A stretch of 64,000 nucleotides of DNA from Candidatus Saccharibacteria bacterium UBA2018 (GCA_002335175.1 DDCA01000001.1:496001-560000), one strand, 5' to 3'. Shown: positions 40,760 through 49,997, counted from the first letter of the stretch. The notes: generated by a model not told the origin, from the sequence alone. Made by a program: numbers and translations.

Positions 40760-42436
40760 CTAGAATTTATCCCGTATATGACTGAAGCTGAATTCCCAGG
40801 TTGCATCGGTCTTTTTGTGCGGATTGAAAATATTTTGGGGGTCATAGATAGCTTTTATGTCTTTCATGTAGCCAAGTACCTTTTCGCCGTACATTTCACG
40901 CAGCCACGGGCCGCGTACCATGCCATCGTTGTGCTCACCGCTCACGCTGCCGCCGTACTTCAGCACTAGATTATTGACTTCTTTCATGCAAGGTTCTAGC
41001 TTGGCGCGCTCTTTCGGATCCTCTATCTTCATGAGTGGTATAACGTGGAAATTACCGTCGCCCATGTGTCCGGCGAGCGTTGCGAACAATTTGTACTTTT
41101 TGATAATCCGGCGCAGTTTTGGCAAGAAATCAGCCAAGTGAGCCGGAGGTACTACAAAGTCGTCAATAAACGGAGCGGTGTGTTTGTCTTTAACTTTGCT
41201 TCGAAGCAGTTGGAAGCTGTAGCGGCGCATTATCCAAAACTTCTCGCTTTTTCCTTCTGTTGGGGTTTCTTCAAAACCATTAATTTCGTAACGGGCATGA
41301 CGTGTCTTCACTTGCTTGCTGTCAGACAGTTCTTTATGGAGCGCTCTGATTTTTTGTCGAACTTCGTCTTCGGTATGGCCATCAAACTCTACCATTAGTA
41401 TTAGCTTTGGAATACCCCGCAGCAGTTGCAAGCCGTCCGGAATTAGGTTGATAAGCAGGCGGATAAACCGGGCCGGGCCTAGCAGTTTCAAAAAGCTTGG
41501 CATGAATTTGATAGACAGCCATAGCGTTTTGTCGTCAAAACTTTCAAATGTCGCTGGTTTATGTTTCAAAACGGCCGGGATTAGTTCGCCTAAGTCATCA
41601 ATGTCCCGGAGAAACAAAACAAGTAGCCCTGAATGCTCGCGGTGCGGAACTAATTTGACCGTACCCTCCGAAATTAACCCTAGCGTTCCCTGGGCACCGA
41701 CAAATAACTTGGTTAAATCGAATATACCGGTATCGCGGTTCCAGACATTCCACAAATGGTAGCCGGTTGAGTCTTTACTGACATTTGGCTTGGCTGCCTG
41801 AATTTCGTCGTAATGTGATTCGAGCAGCTCATATGTCTGCTTGTATAGTTTGCCCTCGAAATCTTTTTGAGCCATCTTTTTATCGAGTTCCGCTTTGGCG
41901 AGAGGCTTAACAATATATTCATTGCCGTCGCTCAGGATCATCTTTAGTTCTGTCACAAAGTTATCGGTCTTACCGTATTCTAATGACTTTTCGCCGCCTG
42001 AATTGTTGCTCATCATGCCGCCGACCGACGCCATATCACGGCTCGCCGGATAGCTCGGCAGTAGGCTGCCTTTTTTTAGTGTTTCGACTTCGAAATCCTT
42101 ATACATCATGCCAGGCTGCACCGTAGCCTGCTTGCTTGATACTTCCAGCAGTTTTGTCATATGCTTTGACACATCTAGCACAATCGAGTCGCCAATCGCT
42201 CCGCCCGACATGTCCGTCCCACGCGAACGCGGTGTAATACTCAGTCCGGGATGTTCTTTTTTGTGCTGATTTACAAACTTAACGACATATTTCAGATCAC
42301 CTGCGTCTTTCGGGTAGCCAACTATTTGGGGTTTTAGCTCAAACAGGCTGGCGTCATGCGAATAGGTTTCTAAGGTGACTTTGTCGGTATCTAGCTCGCC
42401 CTTAAACTGAGCTGCTAGTTTTGCTTTTAAATCCAT
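40760..42436 (-). CDS. FAD-binding oxidase, GlcD/D-lactate dehydrogenase type
   Basis: 558 aa, two-domain FAD/FMN oxidoreductase: FAD_binding_4 (about 30-210) with 'ITPRSRGTDMSGGAIGDSIVLDV' and 'NNSGGEKSLEYGKTDNFV', then the FAD-oxidase C-terminal domain with 'LAGHMGDGNFHVIPLM' and 'GGSVSGEHNDGMVRGPWL'. The usual GEHGDG reads GEHNDG. Likely oxidises a 2-hydroxy acid such as D-lactate or glycolate; no Fe-S domain is attached. Ends 8 nt before the dnaJ CIRCE on the same strand. Confidence 0.93.
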   Translation of the reverse strand: MDLKAKLAAQFKGELDTDKVTLETYSHDASLFELKPQIVGYPKDAGDLKYVVKFVNQHKKEHPGLSITPRSRGTDMSGGAIGDSIVLDVSKHMTKLLEVSSKQATVQPGMMYKDFEVETLKKGSLLPSYPASRDMASVGGMMSNNSGGEKSLEYGKTDNFVTELKMILSDGNEYIVKPLAKAELDKKMAQKDFEGKLYKQTYELLESHYDEIQAAKPNVSKDSTGYHLWNVWNRDTGIFDLTKLFVGAQGTLGLISEGTVKLVPHREHSGLLVLFLRDIDDLGELIPAVLKHKPATFESFDDKTLWLSIKFMPSFLKLLGPARFIRLLINLIPDGLQLLRGIPKLILMVEFDGHTEDEVRQKIRALHKELSDSKQVKTRHARYEINGFEETPTEGKSEKFWIMRRYSFQLLRSKVKDKHTAPFIDDFVVPPAHLADFLPKLRRIIKKYKLFATLAGHMGDGNFHVIPLMKIEDPKERAKLEPCMKEVNNLVLKYGGSVSGEHNDGMVRGPWLREMYGEKVLGYMKDIKAIYDPQNIFNPHKKTDATWEFSFSHIRDKF

Positions 42437-42504
42437 TAGTACTATCCTAGCCCGCTAAACAGATAAGCACAAGTGTTACCAGTAATTTGTTATACTGACA
42501 GGTA

Positions 42505-43668
42505 ATGGCTACTCTACGGCAAGGTGTTAACCGCAATATTGGACGTATTTTAGGAACGCTCAGGGCTGAGTGGCAACAGCTTTATAACCGGTATTTTGGT
42601 CATATCGAGCATCTAGAGGGCGACGCAAAAGAAATCTGCGAGCAAATCGTCGACCGGCTATGGGAAGGTGATTTTTATCGAACTAGCCTCGGACATTTCG
42701 ACTTTTTTTGGATGCGCGACTTTGGAACGGTCGCTGAATCATTAGTAAAGACAGGCCATAAAAAACACGTCCTTCACACCCTTAAGTGGGCATTACTTCA
42801 GTATCGAAATTCTGCCACGGTTACCACTTGCATTGATAAATCCGGCAATTGTTTCAATGCCCCAATGCATGCGGTTGATACGCTGCCGTGGCTGCTACAC
42901 TGCCTCGTGGTATCTGACTATGACCTAAATAAGTCGGAACGGAAATTTTTGGAACATGAACTTCGTAAATATTGCCGTCGGTACCTCGATACAACCGGAC
43001 ATGTGCGGCCGATTGAGTTTGCAGAAATGCGCGATGCCGTTATATACGACCGTAGTGCATACAGCGTGACACTTGTCGGGAGAATGGCATGGTGCGTGGG
43101 ACAGCTAGGACTCGAAAGTTTTCCATACCCGCTGCAGAAATACCAAGAAGAACTTATCAGCCGCTACTGGAACGGCCAATACTTCAATGCCGACCGTGCA
43201 ACAGATGCTTTCAGCGCGGAATGTGCGCTATTTCCATTCTTTTTGGGAGTTATCGAGGATGAAGCGCTGGCTGGAGCCACCTTCGATTACATTACGGACA
43301 ATAACTATGACGATCCGTTCCCGATGATCTACACCAAGCAGTCGGATGAGTTCGCTTACCATTGGTGGATGACGGCACCATTCATGCCTGAGTATGAAGC
43401 CAATACGCTTTGGAGCTGGCACGGGTTGTTCTATTTGCACTCACTTCGCCGCTACAAACGGCCTGAATTTGAGACACAACGAGAACGATTTGCAGAAGGT
43501 ATGATTGAAAAACACGGTATGTTCCCTGAAATGCTAAACAAAGACGGCAGCTGGTACTATGCACCTGTCTACCGCGGTGACCCGGGCATGGTGTGGGCTG
43601 CTTTATATGTCGATATAGCGACTATCGGACACCGCGATATGTCTCGGCGGGCTCGATCCTCCGCATGA
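42505..43668 (+). CDS. Six-hairpin glycosidase-like protein
   Basis: 387 aa. Repeating helix hairpins with aromatic-acidic loops ('FWMRDFGTVAESLV', 'ECALFPFFLGVI', 'WMTAPFMPEYEANTLWSWHGLFYLHSL') fit the (alpha/alpha)6 toroid of GH15/GH37/GGDEF-unrelated glycosidases such as glucoamylase-type enzymes; candidate acids are in 'FWMRDFG' and 'PEYEAN'. No signal peptide, so a cytoplasmic sugar hydrolase is likely. Extended -10 TG-T-TATACT (42491-42496) 8 nt from the ATG. Overlaps the convergent cfa gene by 47 nt. Confidence 0.78.
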   Translation: MATLRQGVNRNIGRILGTLRAEWQQLYNRYFGHIEHLEGDAKEICEQIVDRLWEGDFYRTSLGHFDFFWMRDFGTVAESLVKTGHKKHVLHTLKWALLQYRNSATVTTCIDKSGNCFNAPMHAVDTLPWLLHCLVVSDYDLNKSERKFLEHELRKYCRRYLDTTGHVRPIEFAEMRDAVIYDRSAYSVTLVGRMAWCVGQLGLESFPYPLQKYQEELISRYWNGQYFNADRATDAFSAECALFPFFLGVIEDEALAGATFDYITDNNYDDPFPMIYTKQSDEFAYHWWMTAPFMPEYEANTLWSWHGLFYLHSLRRYKRPEFETQRERFAEGMIEKHGMFPEMLNKDGSWYYAPVYRGDPGMVWAALYVDIATIGHRDMSRRARSSA

Positions 43669-44737
43669 CAAATTGCCAGAGCTGCAAGTCACGCTGACGA
43701 AATCCAGCGGCACACATCAATAAATAAAATGACCACATCCGGTAAAATCTCTCATCGTAATTTTGGTTTAACTTTTTGTAGCCCTTGCTGAAATTTTTAT
43801 GCCAGGCCATCAATGTTTTGTCGTAGTCCGGTCCAAAATTATGCAAATCTTCAATCAAAAACTTTCCTTCGATTGCTTTTGATACTTGCTTCAAGCTTGG
43901 AATCGAGCCGTTTGGAAAGATATACTTATTGATCCACGGGTCGGGTTTGAAAGAGTCGGTATTGCCTCCAATAAAATGATGCAGCATCATGCCGCCGGGT
44001 TTTAAAAGCCGGTCACAGACTTCAAAGAATTTTTTGTGGTTTTTGTGGCCAATATGCTCAAACGATCCGATAGAAACTATACGGTCGTACTTGCCCGTTA
44101 CGTTTCGGTAATCATCTTGGATGATTTTCACATTCAAGTTCTTGACGCGTTTCTTTGCTACTTCCACTTGTTCACCGACAGGGGTTACGCCGACGCCTCT
44201 AATCCCATACTTCTTCGCTGCGTATTCTAAAAACCCTCCCCAGCCGCAGCCAATGTCGAGCACTTTCATGCCTTTATCTAGTTCAAGTTTACGGCAAATC
44301 AAATCCAGTTTTTGTTCTTGTGCTTTATCGAGTGACCGAGTACCTTTCCAATACCCACAGCTATATATCATCCGTTTGTCGAGCATGACCTCATATAAGT
44401 CATTGCCCATGCCGTAGTGATGTTGGGCATTTTTTGCAGCACGCTTGAGGTTTTGCTTGTTCAATAATTTTGCGCTAGCCCCAGCCAGCAATATTTTTGG
44501 ACTCGCTTTGACTTTGCTGCCCAAATCGGCTGCAATAATGCGGCTCATCAGAACGTCGAGGTGCTTTGCGTCCCACCAACCGTCCATATAACTTTCACCA
44601 ACTCCAAGGACTTGGTCTCTGAGCGCCCGCCGGTAAAAACGTTTATCATGAACAACTAAATCTTGTGGCCGTTTGCCACCGACTTTAACATTGGCTTCTT
44701 TCAAAAGGTCTTTGATGATACGTTCCGCGCTTGCCAT
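43622..44737 (-). CDS. cfa: Cyclopropane-fatty-acyl-phospholipid synthase
   Basis: Transfers a methylene group from S-adenosylmethionine to double bonds of membrane phospholipid acyl chains. 371 aa. 'MKVLDIGCGWGGFLEYAAKKYG' is the SAM site; 'HYGMGNDLYEVMLDKRMIYSCGYW' (CFA hallmark, in parts), 'YDRIVSIGSFEHIGHKNHKKFF' and 'WINKYIFPNGSIPSL' all match the family. Start at 44737 chosen for AGAAGGA 7 nt upstream. Convergent with the glycosidase gene, 47-nt tail overlap. Confidence 0.96.
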   Translation of the reverse strand: MASAERIIKDLLKEANVKVGGKRPQDLVVHDKRFYRRALRDQVLGVGESYMDGWWDAKHLDVLMSRIIAADLGSKVKASPKILLAGASAKLLNKQNLKRAAKNAQHHYGMGNDLYEVMLDKRMIYSCGYWKGTRSLDKAQEQKLDLICRKLELDKGMKVLDIGCGWGGFLEYAAKKYGIRGVGVTPVGEQVEVAKKRVKNLNVKIIQDDYRNVTGKYDRIVSIGSFEHIGHKNHKKFFEVCDRLLKPGGMMLHHFIGGNTDSFKPDPWINKYIFPNGSIPSLKQVSKAIEGKFLIEDLHNFGPDYDKTLMAWHKNFSKGYKKLNQNYDERFYRMWSFYLLMCAAGFRQRDLQLWQFVMRRIEPAETYRGVR

Positions 44738-44806
44738 AACACATCCTTCTCTCACCCTGGTTTGATTTCATCATACTCCTCATCATTATTAATTAACAGA
44801 GGGTGA

Positions 44807-44853
44807 AAATTAATATACCCCGCACTCTCATGTAGTACGGGGCATATTAATTT
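44807..44853. terminator. Terminator between dnaK and cfa
   Basis: AAATTAATAT pairs with ATATTAATTT, and an inner CCCCG pairs with CGGGG. It lies 10 nt past the dnaK stop on the minus strand and upstream of cfa. Confidence 0.85.
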
Positions 44854-44862
44854 CTGACGAAT

Positions 44863-46785
44863 TTATTTTTTCTTTTTGTCGTCTGTGTCGTCTACGACTT
44901 CGCCTTCAACAGGCTCGTTCTTATCAGACTTCTTGTCATCACCATCGGATGCAGGTGCTTCATCCGTGTTTTCTTTGGTTGCTTCTTCGTAAAGTTTGGC
45001 GCCAATTGGCATGATGGTTTCGGTCAGCATTTTAGCTGCTGCTTCGAGTGCATCCTTGTCAGCTGAGTCATCCTTTTGGACTTTCTTCGCTTCTTCAACA
45101 GCTCCCGTAATTGCTTTCTTGTCGTCATCCGAAATCTTGTCTTTGTGCTCGTCTGGCATTTTTTCTGCTTGGTAGATAGCATTTTCTAATGTATTACGAG
45201 CTTCGACAGCTTCGCGCTTTTTCTTGTCTTCGTCGGCGTGAGCTTCAGCTTCTTTCTGGGCTTTTTCAATATCCTCTTTAGACATATTGCCGCTATCTTG
45301 AATCGTAATTGACTGCTCTTTTCCGGTACCTTTGTCTTTGGCAGTAACATTCAAGATACCGTTAGCATCAAGGTTAAACGTTACTTCAATTTGTGGCACT
45401 CCGCGAGGAGCAGGTGCAATACCATCAAGAATAAAGCGGCCGAGCGACTTGTTGTCGGCTGCCATTTCGCGCTCACCCTGCAAAACGTGGATTTCAACTT
45501 GCGGTTGGTTGTCGGCTGCAGTACTGAATGTCTCCGACTTTGATGTAGGGATAGTGGTGTTGCGTTCGATTAGCTTTGTAGTAACGCCGCCCATGGTTTC
45601 GATACCAAGACTTAGTGGAGTAACGTCAAGCAGCAGCACATCTTTGACGTCACCTTGTAGCACACCACCCTGGATAGCAGCACCGATAGCCACGACTTCG
45701 TCTGGGTTTACACCTTTTAGCGGGTCTTTGCCAAAGATGCTTTTCACCTTTTCGACAACTGCAGGCATGCGGGTCATGCCACCGACCAGAACGATTTCAT
45801 CAATATCGCTGGCACTTACTTTCGCATCCTTCAAGGCTTTTTCAACTGGTTCGGCCAGGCGGTCAATCAAATCTTTAACGAGCTCTTCAAGCTTGCTTTT
45901 AGTCAATTTGTACTCGAAGTGCTTCGGACCTTCGGCGTCGGCTGTGATGAACGGTAGGTTAATTTCGTATTCGGACGTGCTCGAAAGTTCTTTCTTAGCT
46001 TTTTCGGCTTCGTCCTTCAAGCGCTGCATGGCAGCTTTGTCGTTCTTTAGGTCAATGCCTTCTTCGTTCTGGAAGACTTCGAGGAAGTGGTTAACGATTC
46101 GGTTGTCAAAGTCTTCGCCACCAAGGTGTGTATCACCATTGGTAGAGCGGACTTCAAACACGCCGTCACCGAGTTCAAGAATAGATACGTCAAAGGTACC
46201 ACCACCCAAGTCGAAGACTGCGATTTTTTCGTCTTTCTTTGAATCCAGACCATACGCTAAGGCAGCTGCAGTTGGCTCGTTGATAATTCGCTTTACTTCA
46301 AGCCCGGCAATTTTACCGGCGTCTTTGGTTGCCTGACGCTGTGAATCGTCAAAGTATGCCGGGACGGTGATGACGGCTTCGCTGACTTTTTCACCAAGGA
46401 AAGCTTCGGCATCGGCTTTGATTTTTGAAAGAATCATAGCGCTGACTTCTTCAGGTGAGTAATCTTTGTCGCCCATTTTAACTGCCACACCGTCACCCTT
46501 TTTAATGATTTCGTACGGCATGATGTCGTGGTCTTTTTGGACTTCTTTGTCGCTAAATTTACGGCCAATTAAACGCTTCACACCGTAAATAGTGTTGGTT
46601 GCGTTCGTAACTCGTTGGCGCTGAGCAACTTGGCCGACTAAACGTTCGCCTTTTTTGTTGATAGCGACGACGCTTGGCGTTGTGCGATTACCTTCGGCAT
46701 TAGCGATTACTTCCGGCTTGCCGGCAACCATGTATGCAAAGGCCGAGTTGGTTGTACCGAGGTCGATTCCAATAATTTTTCCCAT
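44863..46785 (-). CDS. dnaK: Chaperone DnaK (Hsp70)
   Basis: 640 aa: nucleotide-binding domain (1-385) with 'IIGIDLGTTNSAFAYM', 'AVITVPAYFDDSQRQATKDAG', 'IINEPTAAALAYGLD' and 'VFDLGGGTFDVSILELG'; substrate-binding domain (from about 395, 'DVTPLSLGIETMGGV'); lid and acidic Lys/Asp-rich tail. Full length and standard. Transcribed alone here, from a promoter at 46876-46904 with two CIRCE boxes, so it is the most tightly HrcA-controlled gene in the window. Confidence 0.99.
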   Translation of the reverse strand: MGKIIGIDLGTTNSAFAYMVAGKPEVIANAEGNRTTPSVVAINKKGERLVGQVAQRQRVTNATNTIYGVKRLIGRKFSDKEVQKDHDIMPYEIIKKGDGVAVKMGDKDYSPEEVSAMILSKIKADAEAFLGEKVSEAVITVPAYFDDSQRQATKDAGKIAGLEVKRIINEPTAAALAYGLDSKKDEKIAVFDLGGGTFDVSILELGDGVFEVRSTNGDTHLGGEDFDNRIVNHFLEVFQNEEGIDLKNDKAAMQRLKDEAEKAKKELSSTSEYEINLPFITADAEGPKHFEYKLTKSKLEELVKDLIDRLAEPVEKALKDAKVSASDIDEIVLVGGMTRMPAVVEKVKSIFGKDPLKGVNPDEVVAIGAAIQGGVLQGDVKDVLLLDVTPLSLGIETMGGVTTKLIERNTTIPTSKSETFSTAADNQPQVEIHVLQGEREMAADNKSLGRFILDGIAPAPRGVPQIEVTFNLDANGILNVTAKDKGTGKEQSITIQDSGNMSKEDIEKAQKEAEAHADEDKKKREAVEARNTLENAIYQAEKMPDEHKDKISDDDKKAITGAVEEAKKVQKDDSADKDALEAAAKMLTETIMPIGAKLYEEATKENTDEAPASDGDDKKSDKNEPVEGEVVDDTDDKKKK

Positions 46786-46837
46786 GTGACATTTCCCCTT
46801 TCTGGTGATAGTATGCTTGAATTTCTTACTTACTATT

Positions 46838-46864
46838 TTAGCACTCCTCGCAGGACAGTGCCAA
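46838..46864. promoter_or_regulatory. Second, degenerate CIRCE operator of dnaK
   Basis: TTAGCACTC-N9-CAGTGCCAA: perfect left arm, two mismatches in the right. It lies in the dnaK leader, downstream of the transcription start expected from the promoter at 46876-46904. Confidence 0.75.
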
Positions 46865-46875
46865 ATCTACTCTCT

Positions 46876-46904
46876 ATAATAGAAAATTAGCACTCTCGTG
46901 TCAA
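46876..46904 (-). promoter_or_regulatory. dnaK promoter embedded in CIRCE
   Basis: Minus strand TTGACA (46904-46899), 17-bp spacer, TATTAT (46881-46876). The -35 box lies within the CIRCE spacer, so HrcA binding would directly block RNA polymerase. Confidence 0.85.
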
Positions 46905-46913
46905 GAGTGCTAA
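46887..46913. promoter_or_regulatory. Perfect CIRCE operator of dnaK
   Basis: TTAGCACTC-N9-GAGTGCTAA, exact match to the HrcA consensus. Confidence 0.97.
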
Positions 46914-46934
46914 TTTCTTTATTTTACAGAGGTA

Positions 46935-47753
46935 TTAAACCTTGATTGTCTTGCGCTTGAATAGCCAGGCGGCAATTGGCATGGCGACGATGATAGTACC
47001 AATACACCACACTAGGGCAATCCATCCATGGTCACCAATCGGAGTTCCAATCATAAGTCCGCGCACTGCTTCAATCACATGAGTAATTGGCTGATTCTCC
47101 GCAAATGGACGAATCCATTCAGCAAGCGAACTGGTGGGCGCAAAGGCACCCGAAGCGAATGTCAGTGGGAAGACTATGAGAAATGACATCCACTGAACTC
47201 CTTCTACACTTCCGGCCAATACTCCCATAATTGCGCTTAGCCAACTGAAAGCTAATGTGAAAATGGTCAGAATACCGACGATGAGCAGCCAGTCCGTAAT
47301 GCTCGCCTCTGGCCGGAACCCGAATAGTACGCCGGCGCCAAGCATGACCGCAGTTGAAATACCATTTCTGAACACATCAGAAATCACATGTCCATTCAGA
47401 ACTGCGATATTGCTCATTGGAAGACTCTTAAACCGATCGACGATGCCGCGCTGTAAATCATTGGCTACTGCAATGGAAGTCGTAGTCGAACCGAAGGCTA
47501 CTGTTTGCACAATAATACCGGCCATCAGGAAGTCGAGGTAACTTATGTCCTTCGGAAGTGCTAATCCAACTGCGTTAAATACCGCCGTAAATAAAACCAA
47601 AAACATAATCGGCTGGAAAAACGTGCCGATAAGCTGGTCGCGATTTCGAATAATGTGGGTAGAGCTGCGTTTAATCATTAACAGCGAGTCGGTAATCGCC
47701 TGAATAGCTTTTGGATGGCGTACGAATTCCAGCTGAACGGGTTTGCTGCTCAT
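46935..47753 (-). CDS. ABC-2 type transporter permease (DrrB-like)
   Basis: 272 aa with six membrane helices and the ABC-2 pattern: 'FLVLFTAVFNAVGLALPKDISYLDFLMAGIIVQTVAFG' (in parts), 'LQRGIVDRFKSLPMSNIAVLNGH' and 'PLTFASGAFAPTSSLAEWIRPFAENQPITHV'. Exports a drug, lipid or polysaccharide; substrate unknown. Its ATG shares the last base of the ATPase gene's stop, a coupled pair. Confidence 0.93.
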   Translation of the reverse strand: MSSKPVQLEFVRHPKAIQAITDSLLMIKRSSTHIIRNRDQLIGTFFQPIMFLVLFTAVFNAVGLALPKDISYLDFLMAGIIVQTVAFGSTTTSIAVANDLQRGIVDRFKSLPMSNIAVLNGHVISDVFRNGISTAVMLGAGVLFGFRPEASITDWLLIVGILTIFTLAFSWLSAIMGVLAGSVEGVQWMSFLIVFPLTFASGAFAPTSSLAEWIRPFAENQPITHVIEAVRGLMIGTPIGDHGWIALVWCIGTIIVAMPIAAWLFKRKTIKV

Positions 47754-48733
47754 TACTTTTTTCCTTTCTTGGCAGTCTTCTCATCACCATTTGATGATTT
47801 TTTAGCCTTACCAGTTAAGCTTAGAAACACGTCATCGAGTGTTGGCTTATGGATTGCCATTGATTCAATCGGGACTGCGGCGTTTGACAGTGCCGTTAAA
47901 GCAGATGCCACATCCTTATTTGTGTCTACAATCACAACCGTAAGGGTTTTGTCTTGGTCACTGCTATCAATAACCGATTTACCAAGTAATTTCTTAGCGG
48001 CCTCTAGCTGCGACATCTTAGCAAACGTAAGCTCCAGGCGGTCTTTGCCGACTTTGCTCTTTAGCGACTTTGCGGTACCTTCGGCTATAACTTTCCCCCC
48101 GTCAATCACGACGATATTGTCAGCCAGTTGGTCGGCCTCTTCCAGGTATTGGGTTGTCAGGAGTATTGTTTTTCCGTCTGCCTTGAGCTGGTTAATGATA
48201 TCCCACATGGCAATACGGCTGCGTGGGTCAAGTCCGGTCGTAGGCTCGTCAAGAAAGATGATTGGCGGCGTGGCAATCAAGCTAACTGCTAGGTCGAGAC
48301 GACGGCGCATACCGCCAGAATATGTTTTGACCGATCGGTTACTTGCTTCGGTTAGGTCAAACTGTTCAAGCAGTTCCTGCGCCCTAGCTTTAGCGCTCTG
48401 CCTGGTCAGTCGGTACAAGCGCCCCATCATCTCTAAATTTTCGCGCCCTGTTAAAATTTCATCAACTGCCGCCGATTGGCCTGTCAGGCCAATCACGCTG
48501 CGAACATCGTCGGATGACGTACCGACATCATGTCCTTCAATTGTGACCGTACCATCATCAAAACCGAGCAGTGTACTCATAATTCGAACGGTCGTCGTCT
48601 TGCCAGCCCCATTCGGGCCAAGCAGCGCCAGCATCGTACCACGTTTTACCGTTAAGTTTATTCCTTTGAGAACATTGTTCTTGCCATAGGACTTTTTCAG
48701 ATTTTTTACGACGATTGCATCATTGCCAGCCAT
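47753..48733 (-). CDS. ABC transporter ATP-binding protein (DrrA-like)
   Basis: 326 aa. Walker A GPNGAGKTT, Q-loop 'VIGLTGQSAAVDE', signature 'TYSGGMRRRLDLAVSL', Walker B 'IIFLDEPTTGLDP' and the switch His region 'ILLTTQYLEEAD' are all complete. 'LTGQ...VDEILTGRENL' and the C-terminal extension are typical of daunorubicin-resistance (DrrA) ATPases. The ATG at 48733 is preferred to a TTG at 48769; the start is not certain, since the best SD (GAGGAA) is 12 nt away. Operon with the permease. Confidence 0.94.
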   Translation of the reverse strand: MAGNDAIVVKNLKKSYGKNNVLKGINLTVKRGTMLALLGPNGAGKTTTVRIMSTLLGFDDGTVTIEGHDVGTSSDDVRSVIGLTGQSAAVDEILTGRENLEMMGRLYRLTRQSAKARAQELLEQFDLTEASNRSVKTYSGGMRRRLDLAVSLIATPPIIFLDEPTTGLDPRSRIAMWDIINQLKADGKTILLTTQYLEEADQLADNIVVIDGGKVIAEGTAKSLKSKVGKDRLELTFAKMSQLEAAKKLLGKSVIDSSDQDKTLTVVIVDTNKDVASALTALSNAAVPIESMAIHKPTLDDVFLSLTGKAKKSSNGDEKTAKKGKK

Positions 48734-48792
48734 ACTGCTACGCGGTTCCTCGTTTAAATATTCTATCAATTATATCAAAAAGACTTTGGCTA

Positions 48793-49257
48793 TTATTGCC
48801 GGGTTACTTTGACCATACTCGGACGCATAACAATACCATCGATTTTATATCCCGGTTGCAGTTCTTCGGCAATAATCTCATGCTCGCCTTCAGCATTTTC
48901 ATCGAACTGTACGGCATCGTGCAGGTCGGGGTCAAAATGACCGCCAACTGCCGCGTCAATGCGCTGAACGCCCATGTCATTTAACGATTTCTCCAGGTTT
49001 TTCGTAAGTTTAACCACACTGTTTGCCCACGGGTCATTCTTCAGATTCTCAGGCAAATGAGCTAAGGCTCGTTCGATGTTATCAACCACCGGAAGCAGCT
49101 TCAAAATTGCACTTGCCCGGCCTGAACCGCGCGCCATTTCTTTTTCTTGTTCGGCGCGTTTACGATAGTTCTCAAAGTCGGCTCGCGTGCGCTGCAAATC
49201 CGCAGTTAATTCACCCACCTGCTGCTCAAGTTCTTCTTGTTTTTTGTTCTTCGCCAT
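48793..49257 (-). CDS. grpE: Nucleotide exchange factor GrpE
   Basis: 154 aa. Long N-terminal coiled coil (1-60, 'LQRTRADFENYRKRAEQEKEMA') and C-terminal beta domain with 'FDPDLHDAVQFDENAEGEHEIIAEELQPGYKIDGIVMRPSMVKV' pattern (in parts). Releases ADP from DnaK. Starts immediately after the hrcA stop, so it is under the hrcA CIRCE. Confidence 0.97.
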   Translation of the reverse strand: MAKNKKQEELEQQVGELTADLQRTRADFENYRKRAEQEKEMARGSGRASAILKLLPVVDNIERALAHLPENLKNDPWANSVVKLTKNLEKSLNDMGVQRIDAAVGGHFDPDLHDAVQFDENAEGEHEIIAEELQPGYKIDGIVMRPSMVKVTRQ

Positions 49258-49962
49258 CTACAATACTCCCTCTAGCATGGCACCCGTCTGGCGAACCAAG
49301 CGCATAACCCTCGCGTAACTTTGTCGAGTCGGGCCGAGCACACCAATATAACTGTTGTCAGAGTACGGTGAACGGAATTTGCTAATGATGAGCGTTGCAC
49401 CGCTAGCTTTACCAATCGGATTTTCGCTGCCAATAAAAACATTTAACGGTTCATTTGGTGCAGCCTCACGAAGCCATGGCTCTAAATTATCGAGCAGCCG
49501 CGCAACATTTTGAGCATGTATCCCACTCATAAATTCTGGTTGCGAGAATAGGTTCCCCATGCCGCTTAGATAAAGCTCGTCGCCTATTGTTGCCAGGCCT
49601 AGGTTCTGCGTCAGGTCGACCAGGCTGTCGACGGCAGAGCGGATTGCTCTGTCAGCCCTTGTACCGTGCGTCGACACACGTGCCTCAATTGCTCTCGCGC
49701 TGCGATCGGGTAAGCCCGGCTCATCATCTTTTTGTGTCAGCAAGTTAACGTAGAACCGGTAGCCCTGGTCAGTTGGGATTCGCCCGGCACTAGTATGAGG
49801 CTGCGTGATAAAGCCAAGTTCTTCGAGTTTTGCCATTTCGCTGCGAATTGTTGCGCTGGATACATTGAATAGCTTTGCCAGCGTGACACTACCAACGGGT
49901 GCAGCAATTTCAGCGTACTGTTCAATGATAGCGGAAAGAATGGCAATTTGACGATCGGTCAT
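49258..49962 (-). CDS. hrcA: Heat-inducible transcription repressor HrcA
   Basis: Binds CIRCE operators and represses chaperone genes until heat stress titrates GroEL/DnaK. N-terminal winged helix with 'QIAILSAIIEQYAEIAAPVGSVTLAKLFNVSSATIRSEMAKLEELGFI' (in parts) and 'QPHTSAGRIPTDQGYRFYV', both diagnostic. 234 aa, clearly shorter than the usual 330-350, with a reduced dimerisation/insert domain. Start at 49962: the TATAAT box ends 6 nt upstream, so the mRNA is leaderless. It carries its own CIRCE, indicating autoregulation. Confidence 0.96.
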   Translation of the reverse strand: MTDRQIAILSAIIEQYAEIAAPVGSVTLAKLFNVSSATIRSEMAKLEELGFITQPHTSAGRIPTDQGYRFYVNLLTQKDDEPGLPDRSARAIEARVSTHGTRADRAIRSAVDSLVDLTQNLGLATIGDELYLSGMGNLFSQPEFMSGIHAQNVARLLDNLEPWLREAAPNEPLNVFIGSENPIGKASGATLIISKFRSPYSDNSYIGVLGPTRQSYARVMRLVRQTGAMLEGVL

Positions 49963-49968
49963 AGTTGT

Positions 49969-49997
49969 ATTATATAGCCATTTTGGCACTCTTTCAA
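49969..49997 (-). promoter_or_regulatory. hrcA-grpE promoter
   Basis: Minus strand TTGAAA (49997-49992), 17-bp spacer, TATAAT (49974-49969), then ACAACT and the hrcA ATG. The CIRCE at 49983-50009 covers the -35 box. Confidence 0.88.

Noticed and set aside
45332..46336. 334-aa plus-strand ORF
   Set aside because: Fully antisense to dnaK; Ser-rich composition typical of a shadow frame.
47715..48689. 324-aa plus-strand ORF
   Set aside because: Antisense to the ABC ATPase gene; no motif and no SD.
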